Shown piece by piece: positions 1 to 12,699 of a stretch of 64,000 bases of DNA. The notes below the pieces were generated by a model. The model did not search any database, was not told the origin of the DNA, and saw only the letters and a program-made list of their open reading frames with translations. The stretch's first letter is position 1. Every line of letters starts with the position of its first letter. The DNA lies in assembly GCA_963277665.1 (NCBI GenBank), contig OY728120.1, forward strand, positions 427,310,138-427,374,137. The letters run 5' to 3'. A program made the translations under genes and the position numbers. This stretch comes from Viscum album. Lineage: Eukaryota > Streptophyta > Magnoliopsida > Santalales > Viscaceae.

Positions 1-15
1 TTACATGGTGTTATA
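1..15 (+). repeat. Last bases of the old element's 5' LTR
   Basis: The sequence TTATAG at 11-16 followed by a GGTTTAGA-type stretch matches the end of the young LTR (CCTTATA, then the primer site, then GGTTTAGA) around 46350-46380. The alignment continues for about 150 bases into the leader. The boundary is inferred from that match. Confidence 0.5.
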
Positions 16-16
16 G

Positions 17-34
17 ATAGTATATGAGAAAAGG
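17..34 (+). promoter_or_regulatory. Degenerate primer-binding site of the old element
   Basis: It sits where the young element has TTGGTATCAAAGG, directly after the LTR end. Only ATAGTATATGAGAAAAGG remains, so it is called by position rather than by match to initiator tRNA-Met. Confidence 0.35.
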
Positions 35-379
35 TTTAGATATATTTAGAGGATAGAGTGATGTTAAAATAAAATTTTAAGGGATTTTACTGTATGGTTA
101 TATTAAATAATATAGACTTTTAATATTTCAATGTTTCTTAGTCTAATATCTATCTTTTCATAATATGTTTTTTCACAAAATATATTTGATTAATTTTGAA
201 GGAATCAAGGGGATAGTATCTTTTCGAATTAGGAACCTGCAATAGTTGGAATAGAGTTGTTTTTGGATGATTTTAATTAATTTATGTAGGATATTATTGG
301 TTCCACCAATGAAAGTTAGAGACCATATTATCCATTGTGTAACAAGTATGTAGGGGACAATTTCATAAAATAACACTCT

Positions 380-1010
380 CATGTTTTTAGTGGATCTTCA
401 GACACGGTGATAGAGAAATGATAGATAAATGAATTGGAGAATATATTTGATGTTTTTTGATGTAAATATCATGCAAAAAAATATTTATATTTATTATTTT
501 GAAGGTGAAACCATTTTAAGGTGGCCTATTATCAAAAATACCAAGGGAAAAAATGTGATTGATTCCATGGAGTGGATGTTCATTAAAGAAATATTTCTTA
601 AGAAGCATTATGCTAAGGTTATTAAACATAGAATGGAATGGTAATTTATAGAGTTAAGGGAAAAGGAAGAAGTCTCAATGGAAACATATGAAGAAAATTC
701 TACCATACTATCCAAGTAAGAACCAAAATTCATTTTTGATTATGAGCATAATTATGATATATTTTACATAGGTCTAAAAATAATTTTATTAATATTATTG
801 GCCTCACATAAATTTAAAAATTATGAGGAGGTTGTTAATAATTATGAGAATGTTTATATATAATTTAATAAGACTTATGTACTTTGTGAAAATAAGAATA
901 AGAAGTGTTCAAGGTGTTAAGAAATGGATAAGAAGTCAAGAAAGACATGGAGGTAAGCCCACGAAATGTTCCAAATGTGACAAAAGGAAATTTAAATAAT
1001 TTTTTATAGG
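380..1010 (+). pseudogene. gag remnant of the old Ty3 element
   Basis: Gag is the capsid/nucleocapsid precursor that packages the element's RNA. The 429-644 frame and its continuation past a TAA at 642 keep the usual plant Ty3 Gag pattern: FEGETILRW, then a WMFIKEIFLKKHY stretch, then a FIELREKEEVSMETYEE stretch, which is the capsid region before a zinc knuckle. Around 960-990 a CSKCDK stretch may be the remains of the CCHC knuckle. Stops are frequent. It lies between the primer site and the protease, as expected for gag. Confidence 0.65.
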
Positions 1011-1224
1011 ATTGGTAAGGTTTTATAAATTTTTTATTGAAGCCTATTTGTATAGTGACGTTAAAGAAAAGAATTCAAATTAGACAAGTAATGAAAAAAC
1101 AAGTAGTCTACTAATAATGTGATTTTTTAGTTGCAATGGTTTGGTTTATTATGATAATGCACGTAGACAATTAATTTATCAAGGTGGGAATTAATAAGAT
1201 AGGAAACAAAACGGGTGGAAAATA

Positions 1225-1575
1225 ATCTGTATACTACTATAGTAGATTTTGGAACCTATATTGTAGACGTTATAGGTACATTATGTGTTTTTCAGATTAC
1301 ATCAGAATCTAATATGATTATTGATCCATGAATCTTTTTATACTTTGGATATTTGTATGTAGAATTAAGATATCATCACAAGCAATAAGATTTTAACTTT
1401 TTGTGAAAATGCATGGGGGTATTATTATGGAAATAAAAATCTATAGGAATATACATTTTATCAAAAGTGGAATGACCTTTCCTATGAAACCTCTTGTATT
1501 ATATTTAGTGGAGTATTTTGTTATTATTGGTATGGATGGGCTATCATTTTCTCATTCTACGATAGATTGTAGAGA
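1225..1575 (+). pseudogene. Aspartic protease remnant of the old Ty3 element
   Basis: At 1529-1571 the sequence encodes GMDGLSFSHSTIDC, matching the conserved block at the C-terminal end of plant Ty3 proteases (GMD-L, then IDC) just before RT. The catalytic Asp-Ser/Thr-Gly triad is not readable upstream; a VDFGT stretch near 1240 could be its trace. The gene is non-functional. Confidence 0.55.
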
Positions 1576-1789
1576 AAAATAATTCCTGATGAATTTTAAT
1601 ATTGAATTTTTTTCATATATTAGAATAATATCATACCTTTGATAACACATTAATAAGAATATAAACTTATTAATGATGAGTGTGAAAGTTATATTTCACA
1701 TATTATTAAAAATTTTAAACTATTCAAATTTGTGATGATACAGTATTAAATGAAAATATGGATGTATTTCATAAAAATTTCCCATGTCT

Positions 1790-2520
1790 TATTCTTGATC
1801 AGGATATCGAATATATTATTAAATTTGTGTCTAATTCTATGAGAATTTAATATACCCATTACCAATTGGATCTAGAAAGTATTTTAGAATTGCAAAAACT
1901 GTTATAAGAGTTACTTAATAATGGTTTGATCCACCCTTGTACTCCACCTTGGGGTGATCCTATTTTTTTATTAAAATGAAGGATGGTTCCACGCATCATT
2001 GAATTGATTATTGATCACAAAATAACATCCATGTTATTTATAAGTATTTATTTCCACACATAGATGACTTGTTGGATCATCTATAGGGTGCTTAGTATTT
2101 TTTTTTGGAATACTGATCTTAGGTATGGGTTTGAACAACTGAAATTGAAGGAGGAAGACATTCCATAGATTGTGTTCCCAACTAGCTATTCTAATTTTCG
2201 GTTTCTAGTTATTTATTTAATATAAATGAATTCACTCACTATATTTATGGATATTATAAATAGATTATTCCATGAGTATTTGGATAAATTTTAGGTGGTT
2301 TTAATTGTTAAAATTATGGTTTATTATAAAATGTATGAGGAATATGATAAACATCAATAGACTATTATATTAAAATTACAAGAAAATATGTTTTATTGGA
2401 AATCAAGAAAATGTGAATTATGATTACAACTAATTTCATTCCAAGAGAATATCTATTCTATATATGAAGTAAATATTGATCCTTCTAAAACAAATGTGTT
2501 GGAAGAATGGAGAAGACCAA
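1790..2520 (+). pseudogene. Reverse transcriptase remnant of the old Ty3 element
   Basis: RT copies element RNA to DNA. Near 1795-1990 an ELQKLL-like stretch leads to NGLIHPCTPPWGDP and then K-KDGS, the N-terminal RT fingers block. The palm region with the catalytic YxDD-type motif falls near 2298, but only VKIMVYY remains, so the active-site Asp pair is lost. The following stretch (about 2385-2460) still parallels the young copy's thumb segment at 46690-46800. Stops and frameshifts are present throughout. Confidence 0.65.
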
Positions 2521-2990
2521 CAAATGTCACTGAAATTCAATTTTTAATTTTTTAGCGGGTTAATAATGACATCTATTGAAAGTTTTATTTGTTATCTATC
2601 AAAATAACAATTTTAACTATAAAATGAGATAAATTTATTTGGAAAAATAAATGTGATGGATTATTTTAGGAATTGAAATAAAGGTTGGTTAGTTATGTAG
2701 TGTTGTCCTTTAAAACAAAAAATGGAAAATTTTGTATTTATAGTTATGTTTCATCGGAGGGACTTGGTTGTTCCTTGATGATGTATGATTAGATAATTTG
2801 TAATGACTCAAATAAATTGAATCTATGTGAGAATAATTACCCTACACATTATCTTGGGATTGTAGCGGTGGGTTTTTTTTTATAAAATTTAATAAATAAT
2901 TTATATGGGGTAAAATTTGATATATATACCAAATATTAAAGTTTAAAGTATATCTTCAAGGAAAAAGAGTTAAACATGAGGAATTTAAGA
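2521..2990 (+). pseudogene. RNase H remnant of the old Ty3 element
   Basis: It begins with the RT-RNase H connection (NVTEIQFL at about 2524, the same block as [15 protein letters not shown] in the young copy). It continues through a KTKNGKFCIYSYVSSEGLG stretch at about 2714-2770, the first RNase H strand with the position of its catalytic acid. The segment to 2990 aligns with 47160-47360 of the young copy, the second half of RNase H. It has multiple stops. Confidence 0.6.
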
Positions 2991-4170
2991 TTGTTGGAAC
3001 TAATAAAGGATTATTATTTCAAGATTTTCTATCATCCAAGTAAATATAAAATTTAGTTTATGCCTTCTGTAAAAAAAGGTAGTGTATCATTAATCAAGAT
3101 ATATTTAGAACATGATCCTTTGCTTAATGATTTAATGAATGTTAGCCTAGAAAGTTTTCATGAAATAATTCCCTCACATTTGATTTTGGTTTCAATGCTT
3201 CATCTTTTCAAGATATAATTATTCCTTTTCAAATGGAATATCATGATTTTTGAGACATAGTAGAATTGTTCAAGAAATATTGGTTTCATGAATTTAATAA
3301 TAAAAATAAGGTGATATGAAATTTATAAAGAGAATTTGTGTGAAATTTATTATAAATTTAAAAATTAATTTTTAGGAGATGATCATAGATAGATATTTGA
3401 TTTTTATATCTAAATAAATAAATAGTATAGATGCCTTCAAGATTGTTATTTGTGAGGTTGAATATAGAAAAATATTTCTAATTTTAAAATGAAATTTTTA
3501 TGTTCTCAAAAGGGTAATGTCGAGTGAAAACTATATAACGGTATGCTTCAACCATTTATATTTCATGAATGGAAATGGGAGAATATCCCATTTTATTTGG
3601 TGGTGGGATAACCAAATACATCTCATTGTAATAATTCTATTTGGGATATTGTTGATCATTTGACCAAATATATTCATTTTATTTATATTCAAGGTACTAT
3701 ATCTTGGGATAAAATTTATAGAAATTACCATAATGATATAGTCATATTATAGAGAGTTACACTCTCTATTTTATCTATTCATAATCCCAGATTTACCAAA
3801 ATGTTTTGAAAAGGACTTTTGATGTCATTCAGAATTTAATTAAGTTCTAGTATTGCTTTTCATCATCAATCTGATCGATAGTTGGGGTGAAAATTTCTTA
3901 TATGGATGTTAAACATTGGGATTTTTAATTATATTATTATGGAGTAGGGTAATAACATCACTCATCGGTGAAATATTCTTATGATAATAGTTTTCATTCC
4001 AATATACAGATGGAACCTTTTGAGGTGTTATATGAAAAGTGGATTTGAACTCTAACATGTCTGAATGATGTGGATGAAATCATGTTTTTGGGACCATAAT
4101 TTTTATAAGATATGTTTGAGAAGGTAAATATTGTTTATCAGAATATGAGGTCACCTTAGAGTATGTATAA
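2991..4170 (+). pseudogene. Integrase remnant of the old Ty3 element
   Basis: Integrase inserts the cDNA. HEWKWENIP at 3561-3589 is the plant Ty3 P/H-EWKW block between the zinc-binding domain and the catalytic core. The core then runs through DHLTKYIHF and NPRFTKMF. It ends with a NSYDNSFHSNIQMEPFE stretch (about 3970-4030), equivalent to YNNSFHSSIQMAPFEELY in the young copy. This old copy keeps the core stretch that the young element has lost, which is how the young deletion can be sized. The zinc-binding part upstream is poorly preserved. Confidence 0.65.
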
Positions 4171-4672
4171 AGGTTATGTAGATAATTAGGGAAATATATT
4201 TTATTTGAGGTCAGATATAATTTTTTTATTAAATTATCTCTTTAGAAAAGTTATATGCATTTTAGCAGAAAAGGAAAATTATGTTTACAATATATTAGTT
4301 CATATGCAACTCTATAAAAAGAGGTATATATTTCATAACATTTTTCCTTACCTCCGAGTTTATATCATTTACAAGATTCATTTCCTATTTTCTTATTAAG
4401 AAAATATATACGTGATGAAACTCATGTCTTGAGAAGTGAAGGAGTTTAGTTGGATGATAATATTTATTATAATGAAAATATATTTTAGATTATAGATCAT
4501 ATAAAAAACGTTTTTTGGAATAAGGTTACTCATTCAGATAAATTTTTACAGATGAATCATATGTTTTAAGAAGATACTCGTGAATCATAAAAAGTTATGA
4601 TTGAAAAATACAGTCACATGTTTAAGTAATGAATAAAATTGCAAGGATATAATTTCTTGAATGGGTAAATAA
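4171..4672 (+). pseudogene. Integrase C-terminal tail (chromodomain-like) of the old Ty3 element
   Basis: At about 4480-4590 the translation keeps DHIKNVFWNKV and further residues matching the young copy's tail at 48690-48800 (DHREQVLWNKVIHQVKVLW). In chromoviruses this tail directs integration to heterochromatin. The following bases GAATAAAATTGCAAGGA at about 4631-4647 match the young 3' end (48826-48842), which anchors the LTR start just after. A short ORF at 4205-4399 is an accident of decay. Confidence 0.55.
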
Positions 4673-6418
4673 TGTTACTACATAGGTCATTCTGGTAGAA
4701 AATTAGTTTCATTTCATATTAATATTTAGGGTTTTATTTTATTGATTTATACTAATTACACTTATTTTAAGCAATTTTTCTTTTAAAAAAATCGATTATT
4801 TCTTTAATTATATGGTTTTATTTGAAAGATAAATTTATAAATTTTTGGAATATAGTTTGATAAAATATAATTAATATTTTATCATCATATGATATTTATG
4901 TTATTATTAGTTTTTAATAATTTTCTGAAAATATTGATTTTTTCAGTGAATACAGAAAAATATCGATTTTTTAGACTATAATTTATTATTTAATTAAAGT
5001 AATATCAACCTCTCGTTATATGTTGGATTTTGTTTTAATGAAATATAACCTTTATTTATTTTAACATAATATAATTTCTTACCACATAATCAATATTTTA
5101 TTTTATTTTTGTATAAGTTCTATTTTATTCCTAAAAACACATTTTTTCCTAAAAACTATTTTCATTGGGTTTTGTGCACTTATATTAAATGTAGTTTTTC
5201 GACTTATAAAAATTTAATAATGAAAAATGAATTTAATATTTGGAATTTTGATGTTCAAATTTATTAATGAGGTCAATTTCATTTTTGATCCTTATGAATA
5301 GTAACATTGTTAAAAATGGAATCATCATAGAAAAAGGAATAGACAAATTAATTAAGGTAAAAAATATATGATATGGTCTTGAAATATTATTTTAATTCTT
5401 AGTGGATGAATTTATTTTAAAACATATAAACATATATTAAAATTTTCATCATTTATGTGTTACTTGGCAATGATACTAACTATATATTTTTTTAAAACTT
5501 TGAATAATTACAAGAGATCCACTCCCTTCACTTATAAAAAGGCACATAATCTTATCTCTTATCGAGAATAAATAAGAAATTTATCTCAGAAAATTACTAC
5601 CCAAAAAACTTCTCAATATCTCTTAACACATCTTAGATATCATGGACTCACTAAAAAACCAAATCTATAATGCCTAAGGTGTAAGCTGAAGGAGGTTTAA
5701 ATACAGATTTATAACTCTTAACTTACTGTTTTCATTTTTATTTCATCATCCACCTCTTTAAAAAATTATCTAATCATGATGATATAATAATATTATTATA
5801 TTTCATATACTGAAATGTTTTTATTTTTATATAAAAACCATTTTTCATCTCATTTCCCATCCTATTGGAAATAGAAACTTCCCTCATGCATATGTGTCGA
5901 CTACCACCTCCATGAAGAGATTCATTTTTTAATTAACGTCTCATATTGATGGTTAAAATGATTTATAAAATTAATATATTTAATTTTTATGACTAAATTA
6001 AGATTATTTTAATTTAATATATCCCTTGACATATTATTTTTCCATTTATTAGAAAATGATAACATTACTCATGCATATGTGTGGACTACCATCTCTTTGA
6101 AGTGTTGTGGTTCGTTTTTCAATATCGCCTCATGTGGATGGTCATAAAGATGTAAATAATGAAGAAATACGACTTTTATTACATTATCAGATTATTCAAA
6201 AGTAAAATATTATATATTTTATTTCTATTTTACATACTAGAATAATGAAAATGACGTTCATGCATACGTACAAACTATAGGCTTCATGAAACGATGTTCT
6301 TATTTTTTGATGAAAAACATACATGGATGATTTTAAAATTATATTTGATATAATAAAATTATATTTATAAAAATTTTATGATTTTTGATATGAATTAATA
6401 GTAAACCCTTTGACGACG
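4673..6418 (+). repeat. Old 3' LTR, piece 1 of 3
   Basis: It starts TGTTACTACATAGG, a decayed form of TGTAACATCCTAGG that opens the young LTR. The order of recognisable landmarks is the same as in the young LTR, including three hairpin units at 5.87-6.31 kb. It stops at TTTGACGACG, which aligns with TTTGACCACATG at about 45016-45027 of the young LTR. The element at 6419 begins there, so this is an insertion point and not the LTR end. Confidence 0.65.
5868..6310 (+). other. Three decayed hairpin units in the old LTR
   Basis: The units are at about 5868-5930, 6051-6119 and 6244-6310. Each has a left arm ending in TCATG (CTCATG, CTCATG, TTCATG), a loop of about 22 bases beginning CATA, and a right arm around ATGAAG or ATGAAA. 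The loops of the first two keep ACTACCA; in the second, TGG-ACTA-CCA can pair. They match the better preserved units at 44273-44914. I infer RNA structure; only the DNA symmetry is seen. Confidence 0.6.
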
Positions 6419-9153
6419 TGCCCCAAACTGCCCCCACGGAGGCCACCTTGCTTGTAGTAATCCAAATGTGACACCCCATTCCCACCTCCAACCGGCAATG
6501 GGCATGTAAAATGTGTCAAGTAGGAATATATTACTCATGGGAGGCCTTATCCTAAGTACCTACACTCATACAAATGTCTATGCATACCAATAAAATTATA
6601 AATAGTTAAACACATCTAATACCATAATGCATTCATAACATCAACCCCACATCAAAATATGAAAAAATTAGTGGAAAGAATAGAGTAAAATAAAATCACA
6701 CCAAACTAAAAAATATTCCAACCTGATAAAGATGTGGGTAATGATCACAGTAAAACCTATTATGAAACACATATAATATAACTACCTATGCTCCATCTAT
6801 TCTTGGTCCTACTAGAACTATATAAAATTGAATTTCATCTGCATAAGAAATGACATGTGTGGGTAGAGCCCATGAGTTGGTGAGTATAACAATACCCAAT
6901 AGGACACATCAGAATCACAAAATATAAATCACCAAGAGAGGTGTCATATCATTATTACAAAGTCATGTCAATCAGTAGTTGAGACATAAAAAAGAAAAAA
7001 AACTTTATATACTCATAAATAATTCAAAGTACCAAATATTTGTCAAAAATAATTCCAACCATATGATCCTTCTCAAGAAATCAAGTAAATGCTCCTAAGA
7101 TAGAACCCATTACAAGGGAAATTCTATCATTGATGGACCTCATACTAGAAGTCATTCTCATCGGGCCTCCCCAAAGAAGTACTCACTAGGACTCCAAATA
7201 TATTGATACCTAGATAAGCGATCTCATCCAAGGCCTCTGGAAAAATACAAAACCCTACATCGAATAACCCTATAAGATAAGGATTATACACACGTGTATG
7301 TTGTCCATGAAGATTCTTGAAACCTCACATAGGGATGAAGAAATGATAGAGGATCCCACCTCAAAACACATGGAGGATATAATGCCACAATGCACCCGCA
7401 TGAGGATGAACCATGGGAGAACACCCTATTGATATGTGTCTAGAATATAGAGACATAGGGACTCAACCAACCCTAAAAAAGAACACGACATGTCCTAGGT
7501 GTATATGTCATGTATTGTCTATACCGGGTCTACCCGTGTCTCGACGTCTCACATGAAATGTCTTTATCCACATACGTAATGTTTCCTTTTAGGATAAATG
7601 GTTTTTATGTGGTTTAATACTTGGTGTGTGCCACCTTCCTGAGTCTGTTTACTCTAGCCTATGCATGTGAACTTTCAGAACATCTATTGTAATATTGTTG
7701 TGCTCGAATACCTAGCTATGTCTGATTACCGTGTTGTGCCTTCGTAATCTGGACATTCCTGTGTTCCCAGTGGTGTTCATACCTTTATAACACTCGGTTA
7801 CATGTTAGCACACCCATCATGGGTAATAAGAAGTATGACATGTGTCACAAAATGTGTTTTATTTTTCTTTGTGTGTAAACCCTAGCACCGTTGAAGCGGG
7901 GGGAGGGGGTTACACAATGTGTATTATTTTGGAGTACATGTAGTGTGGTTGGTATTTTCAGAAAAAGTATATACTCTTCAATGTGTATCTACCATACCCA
8001 TTACACAGTTTATTCCACCACCATATCCACTAACAAGTGTGGATCTGGGATCATCTATTCTTTGACATCACCGATGATTGGATTCTAGCCATCAAATTTC
8101 AGCAAATCCTCCACCATTACTCCTCATCACCAATACTCTAACACCCTCAAAATAGAATATCCAAATCCAAACCCAATATTTCCTTTTTTAATCATGAACC
8201 TCAATCGCAACATTGATCTCAATACAAAACCCATATAAATTATATTTTATTCCAATGATTGAACACAAAATAATTGATTTCTAGGTATTTTTGAATCACT
8301 GCTCCAAGTAAATACTGAATACTATTGTGCATAAAATGTTGGAAAAACACAAAAAAAAACAAAGAAATATCCAAGAACATTGTTTGGGTTGGTGTTGATT
8401 CATTTTCAAAGGAATAATTAACAATGAATAATAATTGAATTAATATTAATTCCAATATTTTAAGAAGATAAAAAAATCCACCGTAACAATTGACCCGAGA
8501 ATAATTTTTTTAGATAAACCATTTCACATTTGATTTAGAATAAAAAAATTATGATAAATTGAATAGTACAACATCCTACCTTGAGTTTGGATTTATTTTT
8601 GATGAAGAATGGTTCTGAATTCGTACAATTTGTGAGATCCCAAATAACTCCACTATCATTAGCTATCCTTTCAACACTCCAATCGTTGATCCATGAACCC
8701 AATATCCTCTAACACATCTCTATGTTATCCCCTCAAATCCATATAGTTATAAAATTAACCATTTTATTTGTATATAATCAGGTTTACATAAAGGTATCTA
8801 GCCTTTGACTGATAATAGAATATTAAATAAATTTATTAATTTATCTCTTGACATTCTAACGATGATCGCTCTCTTGATAAACACCCAAATAAAAAAAAGA
8901 TATATTGAGACTTGGGTAAACCCCACATTCATAATATATTGGAGGTCTTTAAATTTTGATCCAAGACTCCAATCATGAGTTATTTCATTATTTTGGAAAA
9001 ACTATGTGTGCATGATATAATATATTTAATATTTTTTTTATATCAATACTGAGCCTATCTATGCCTCAGAATCTGGCGCTTAATCTTCTCATAACGTGAA
9101 AAATACTTCTTAAAATATTTTAATGTCTTATAAGGAAAAATAGAGTCATTAAA
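6419..9153 (-). repeat. LTR-A (downstream LTR of internal region A)
   Basis: The left edge TGCCCCAAACTGCCCC aligns with TATCACAAACCATCC at the left edge of LTR-B. The right edge TTAAA aligns with TTACA in B and C, so on the minus strand the LTR starts as a TGTAA-type end. Just right of it the minus strand reads a purine-rich CCTAAGGTGAGGAGAA, a candidate polypurine tract. No coding function; the 65- and 71-codon frames inside are chance. Confidence 0.7.
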
Positions 9154-9229
9154 TTCTCCTCACCTTAGGTATATTATTCCTAAAATGAAAAATTTATAAT
9201 AAAAAATTAGGATATTGGGCCTACATCTA

Positions 9230-10790
9230 AGTTTGTCACTCAAGGTTCTCTCCTGTACATTCTCATGTTACCACCAGACACACACCACAAGAATTTCTCT
9301 CCCATGAAGGATGTTCTTCTATCGATCCTCGATCTATACCTGGTACTCTATAAAGGTTACTCCCTTCTCAGTGTACAGATCTCCCAAGTTGAAAACATGT
9401 GATGGTTAGTGAGAATACCACCTCATCTATGACACATGGAAGACATCAGGTACCCGTTCTAACAATGGTTGTACGGCATAGTGGTATGCCACCTTACCAA
9501 CCCTACGTAGTATCTGAAAATGTCTATTGAATCATAGTGAAAACTTTCAACCCCATCCAAATCATTTCAATCCATATTGAGTGGATTGCTTCAAGAATAT
9601 ATAGAATCCCTCCTTGAACTCCAAAGTCCATCATCACCAGTCTGAAAAAGAATTCTAACAACTCTTGGAATTCATCATTCAATCCGAGATAATATGCACC
9701 TTCTATATCATTGCTCAAACTAACGCTAGGCCCATGAGTCCCAAATCTCATGGATCATTCCAATGTAGTGGTGACCTATATGGTTTCCCATACTAGGCCT
9801 CTAATAGTTTAATATTGATGGTATAATGGTTACTATTTTTATATGAAAACTCCACCATGGGTAGGTGATCCTCCCAAATATGGCCAATGTCCCACATGCA
9901 AGAACATAATATTTCCACCAAGACCTAAATGACCCACTTTGTTTGGCCATCAATCTAGTGAGGAAACATAATTATTAAAAATAACTAAGCCCCTTAATAA
10001 TCATAAAATATTCTCTATAATCATGATGTTAAGTGGGAATCAGGGTATGAAATAACCACCGATATAAATTTACGAACCCGAGCTATATCCTTCACATAAA
10101 GGAGTCTCAATAACCATACCAATATATTATCTTGGATATATAGGATGTGGTCCAATTTAGTGAGTTGTTTCATAATACCCTAGATTGCATCATTTCCTCT
10201 ATACATCCATTGGAGTCCCATCATGGATCCCATATATATATCATCCCACTTCCACTCTGGAACTGTAATGGGTTGAGAAAAACCCACTAGAACCTAGTAC
10301 CCATCCCTCACTTACTGATAAGTGAGGCATTGAGAGGCAAACTCTGCTAGACACTTCTTAATCCCTGGAACCTAGAACTGATTCTAATGTTCCCCATACA
10401 TATTCTCCACACCCGGATGTACCACTATGGGGGTTGTACGAAACAAACTTTGAACCTCCACACACAACATCACTAGTACCATTTTCCTTCCTATGAAAAG
10501 AATGACATGCTCCCCACCTGTTGTGAATCCATCAGGAGAACACCCAATCGATGTATGTATATGATATGTCTCATAATCAGTATCTCCTAGTTTATCATCC
10601 CTAACATTTTGTAGGAGGAGTTTGGTAAAAGACATTGACTGGAGGTATTCCACACCATCTTCATACATAAGGGAAAACTGCACTAAGGACAAGTACATTG
10701 ATGCCTCACTAAACAACAATGAACAAGATCTTCTACTGCGAGCCTCTTCCACCACGTTCCCCTTCCCAAAATTATAGAAAATCATGATGT
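9230..10790 (-). pseudogene. Integrase remnant, internal region A
   Basis: On the minus strand the 10785-10384 frame keeps FGKGNVVEEARSRR, the RNase H to integrase junction. It ends at VVHPGVENMYG, the start of the zinc-binding domain. Then come GIKKCLAEFASQCLTYQ (about 10320-10375) and TVPEWKW (about 10247-10266), the linker before the catalytic core. The 9751-9524 frame and the decayed tail near 9280-9400 (VTFIEYQV, ILVVCVWW) correspond to the C-terminal chromodomain-type region. Frames shift repeatedly, so no active enzyme is possible. Confidence 0.7.
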
Positions 10791-12000
10791 CATAATACTA
10801 GAGATACTATAGTGATCGACCATTTCTCAATCTAAGATCATTATGAAAGAGAATATACTTGAGACTATTATGGTCAAGGTAGATGATAAACTACTCACCC
10901 ATAAGGCAATGTCACGAGATCATTATTGAAATGACTACACTTCTAGCTCTAGATCACACATCATGTAATCATGCTCATGATTTATCAATTGTTAGGACCC
11001 ATAAGTTATCACTTCCTACATATTAATTAGGAAACTACAAAACCCTATCGCATAGGCATGATAGAACACTATATACTCCAAAACCTCCTCTGGATGTCTC
11101 AGGATGGGGACACTCGTCAGTCTCTACCAGAACTCCGGAAACGCCTTATAGTATCTCTCTGTCTATATGAAAGGTTTAACCTTCTAAGGGGATGCATTCA
11201 TGGGTCATTATATCATAGATAGATTTGGAATAATTATTATATATTATCCTACCAACCCAAATAGTCTTTGAAACTCTGTGACATTCATGGATGGATCCAA
11301 AGCTAACACTTCCTCAACCTTCACTAGGTCAATTGCGACACACTCTACATAGATGACATGTCCCAAAAAGTATATCTATTTAATACATATTTAAAACATC
11401 ACAATATTCCAATAATGTTGGTTCTATTAGAGAATTCTTAGGACAATCCTCAATTTTCTAATGTGATCGTCCTATGAGAATGAGTACATTAGAATGTCAT
11501 TGATGAAGTACACCATAAAAATATATAAGAATGTATAACTGATCTATTCAGTGATTCCAATGGACACGAATGGGGTGTTAATCTTGCGAAAACTCATCCC
11601 CATGTACTCATAATGACCATAACAGCATCAAAATTCAATATTTGGAATATCCATGTCTCGTACATGGAGATCACGATAACACGATACAAGTTCATTATTT
11701 GAGAACCATCATGACACTATGAACTATTTGTAGTGGATATATATTTTAAAAGGTCCCATATTTTAGGAGAATGTAATATAAAAATAACCTCAATGTCCCA
11801 TCCACATAATTGATGAACAAAACTGGGGCTGCCCAAAGGGAATCACATGGTCTAAAAAATTCTTCTTCTATAATTCCTCCAATTGTACCATCACCTCACA
11901 AAGATCCACTGGAAAAATATAATATGATGGCATAGATATTAGGGTAGTCTATGTGTTAAATTCTATATATAAATCTATCTATAGGGTGGGTTGGGGATAA
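10791..12000 (-). pseudogene. Reverse transcriptase/RNase H remnant, internal region A
   Basis: The clearest mark is FMVYFINDILVY-like coding on the minus strand at about 11480-11530. This is the RT active-site block with one Asp replaced by Asn (IND in place of the usual xDD). RNase H follows toward lower coordinates, up to the integrase junction at about 10790. I could not follow every block; extent is set by neighbours. Confidence 0.6.
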
Positions 12001-12500
12001 CCCCAACAAATCATCAGGAAATACGTCCTCATACTCCGCCACCACTACAGGAAGCTGAAATCACATAGAATCCACTTCTGTGAGGATAATACTAAAAAAT
12101 GAAGAGTAATTTGTTTTATTCTCATTTCAATGATCCTATACTACTATACCTAGGTTTCCTTCTCATCCATGAAGGAAAAACTCATTCTACCACCATGGAT
12201 ACACCACTTCATCTTCTTGAAATAATCAATTTGGGTATGGATTGTAGATAGTCTGCCCATAACAAGGATTCCATAATAATGACCCATCAATGCTATAAAT
12301 AAATCAAATATGAATCCCCCTCCTATAAGAACTAGATCACATTTTCCTAAGAAGTGTGTAATCTCTGAATCCCCTCCAGTTAGATTCTATAAGTTCAAGC
12401 TTCAAGCTATGTTATCTGCTGGAATGACTATGTCTAAATCAAGAGAAGTGTTATGAAAATAGTGTTTCACATACATGTTTATTAGTATTGCTGGTAATGT
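12001..12500 (-). pseudogene. Protease remnant, internal region A
   Basis: The minus strand at about 12230-12300 reads ALMGHYYGILVMGRLSTIH followed by QIDYF, the GMD-L-S-H-IDC block at the end of Ty3 proteases. It lies between the RT block and gag, as expected. Catalytic residues upstream were not identified. Confidence 0.5.
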
Positions 12501-12699
12501 ATAGAAGATACATATCATACCTCTAATCATCCTAGGATCCTCTGGGTCGAAGGCCTCTATTAACTGAAGGTGTCCTCATCTGAGACCACTATCTCCCTAT
12601 GCCTACTTTGAGCCACCTAGTGGTGGTGGTGGACATAAGTCAAACTATATATCACCTATTTTTTCCCTCCTTTTTTACTATTCTACATATACTACCCTG

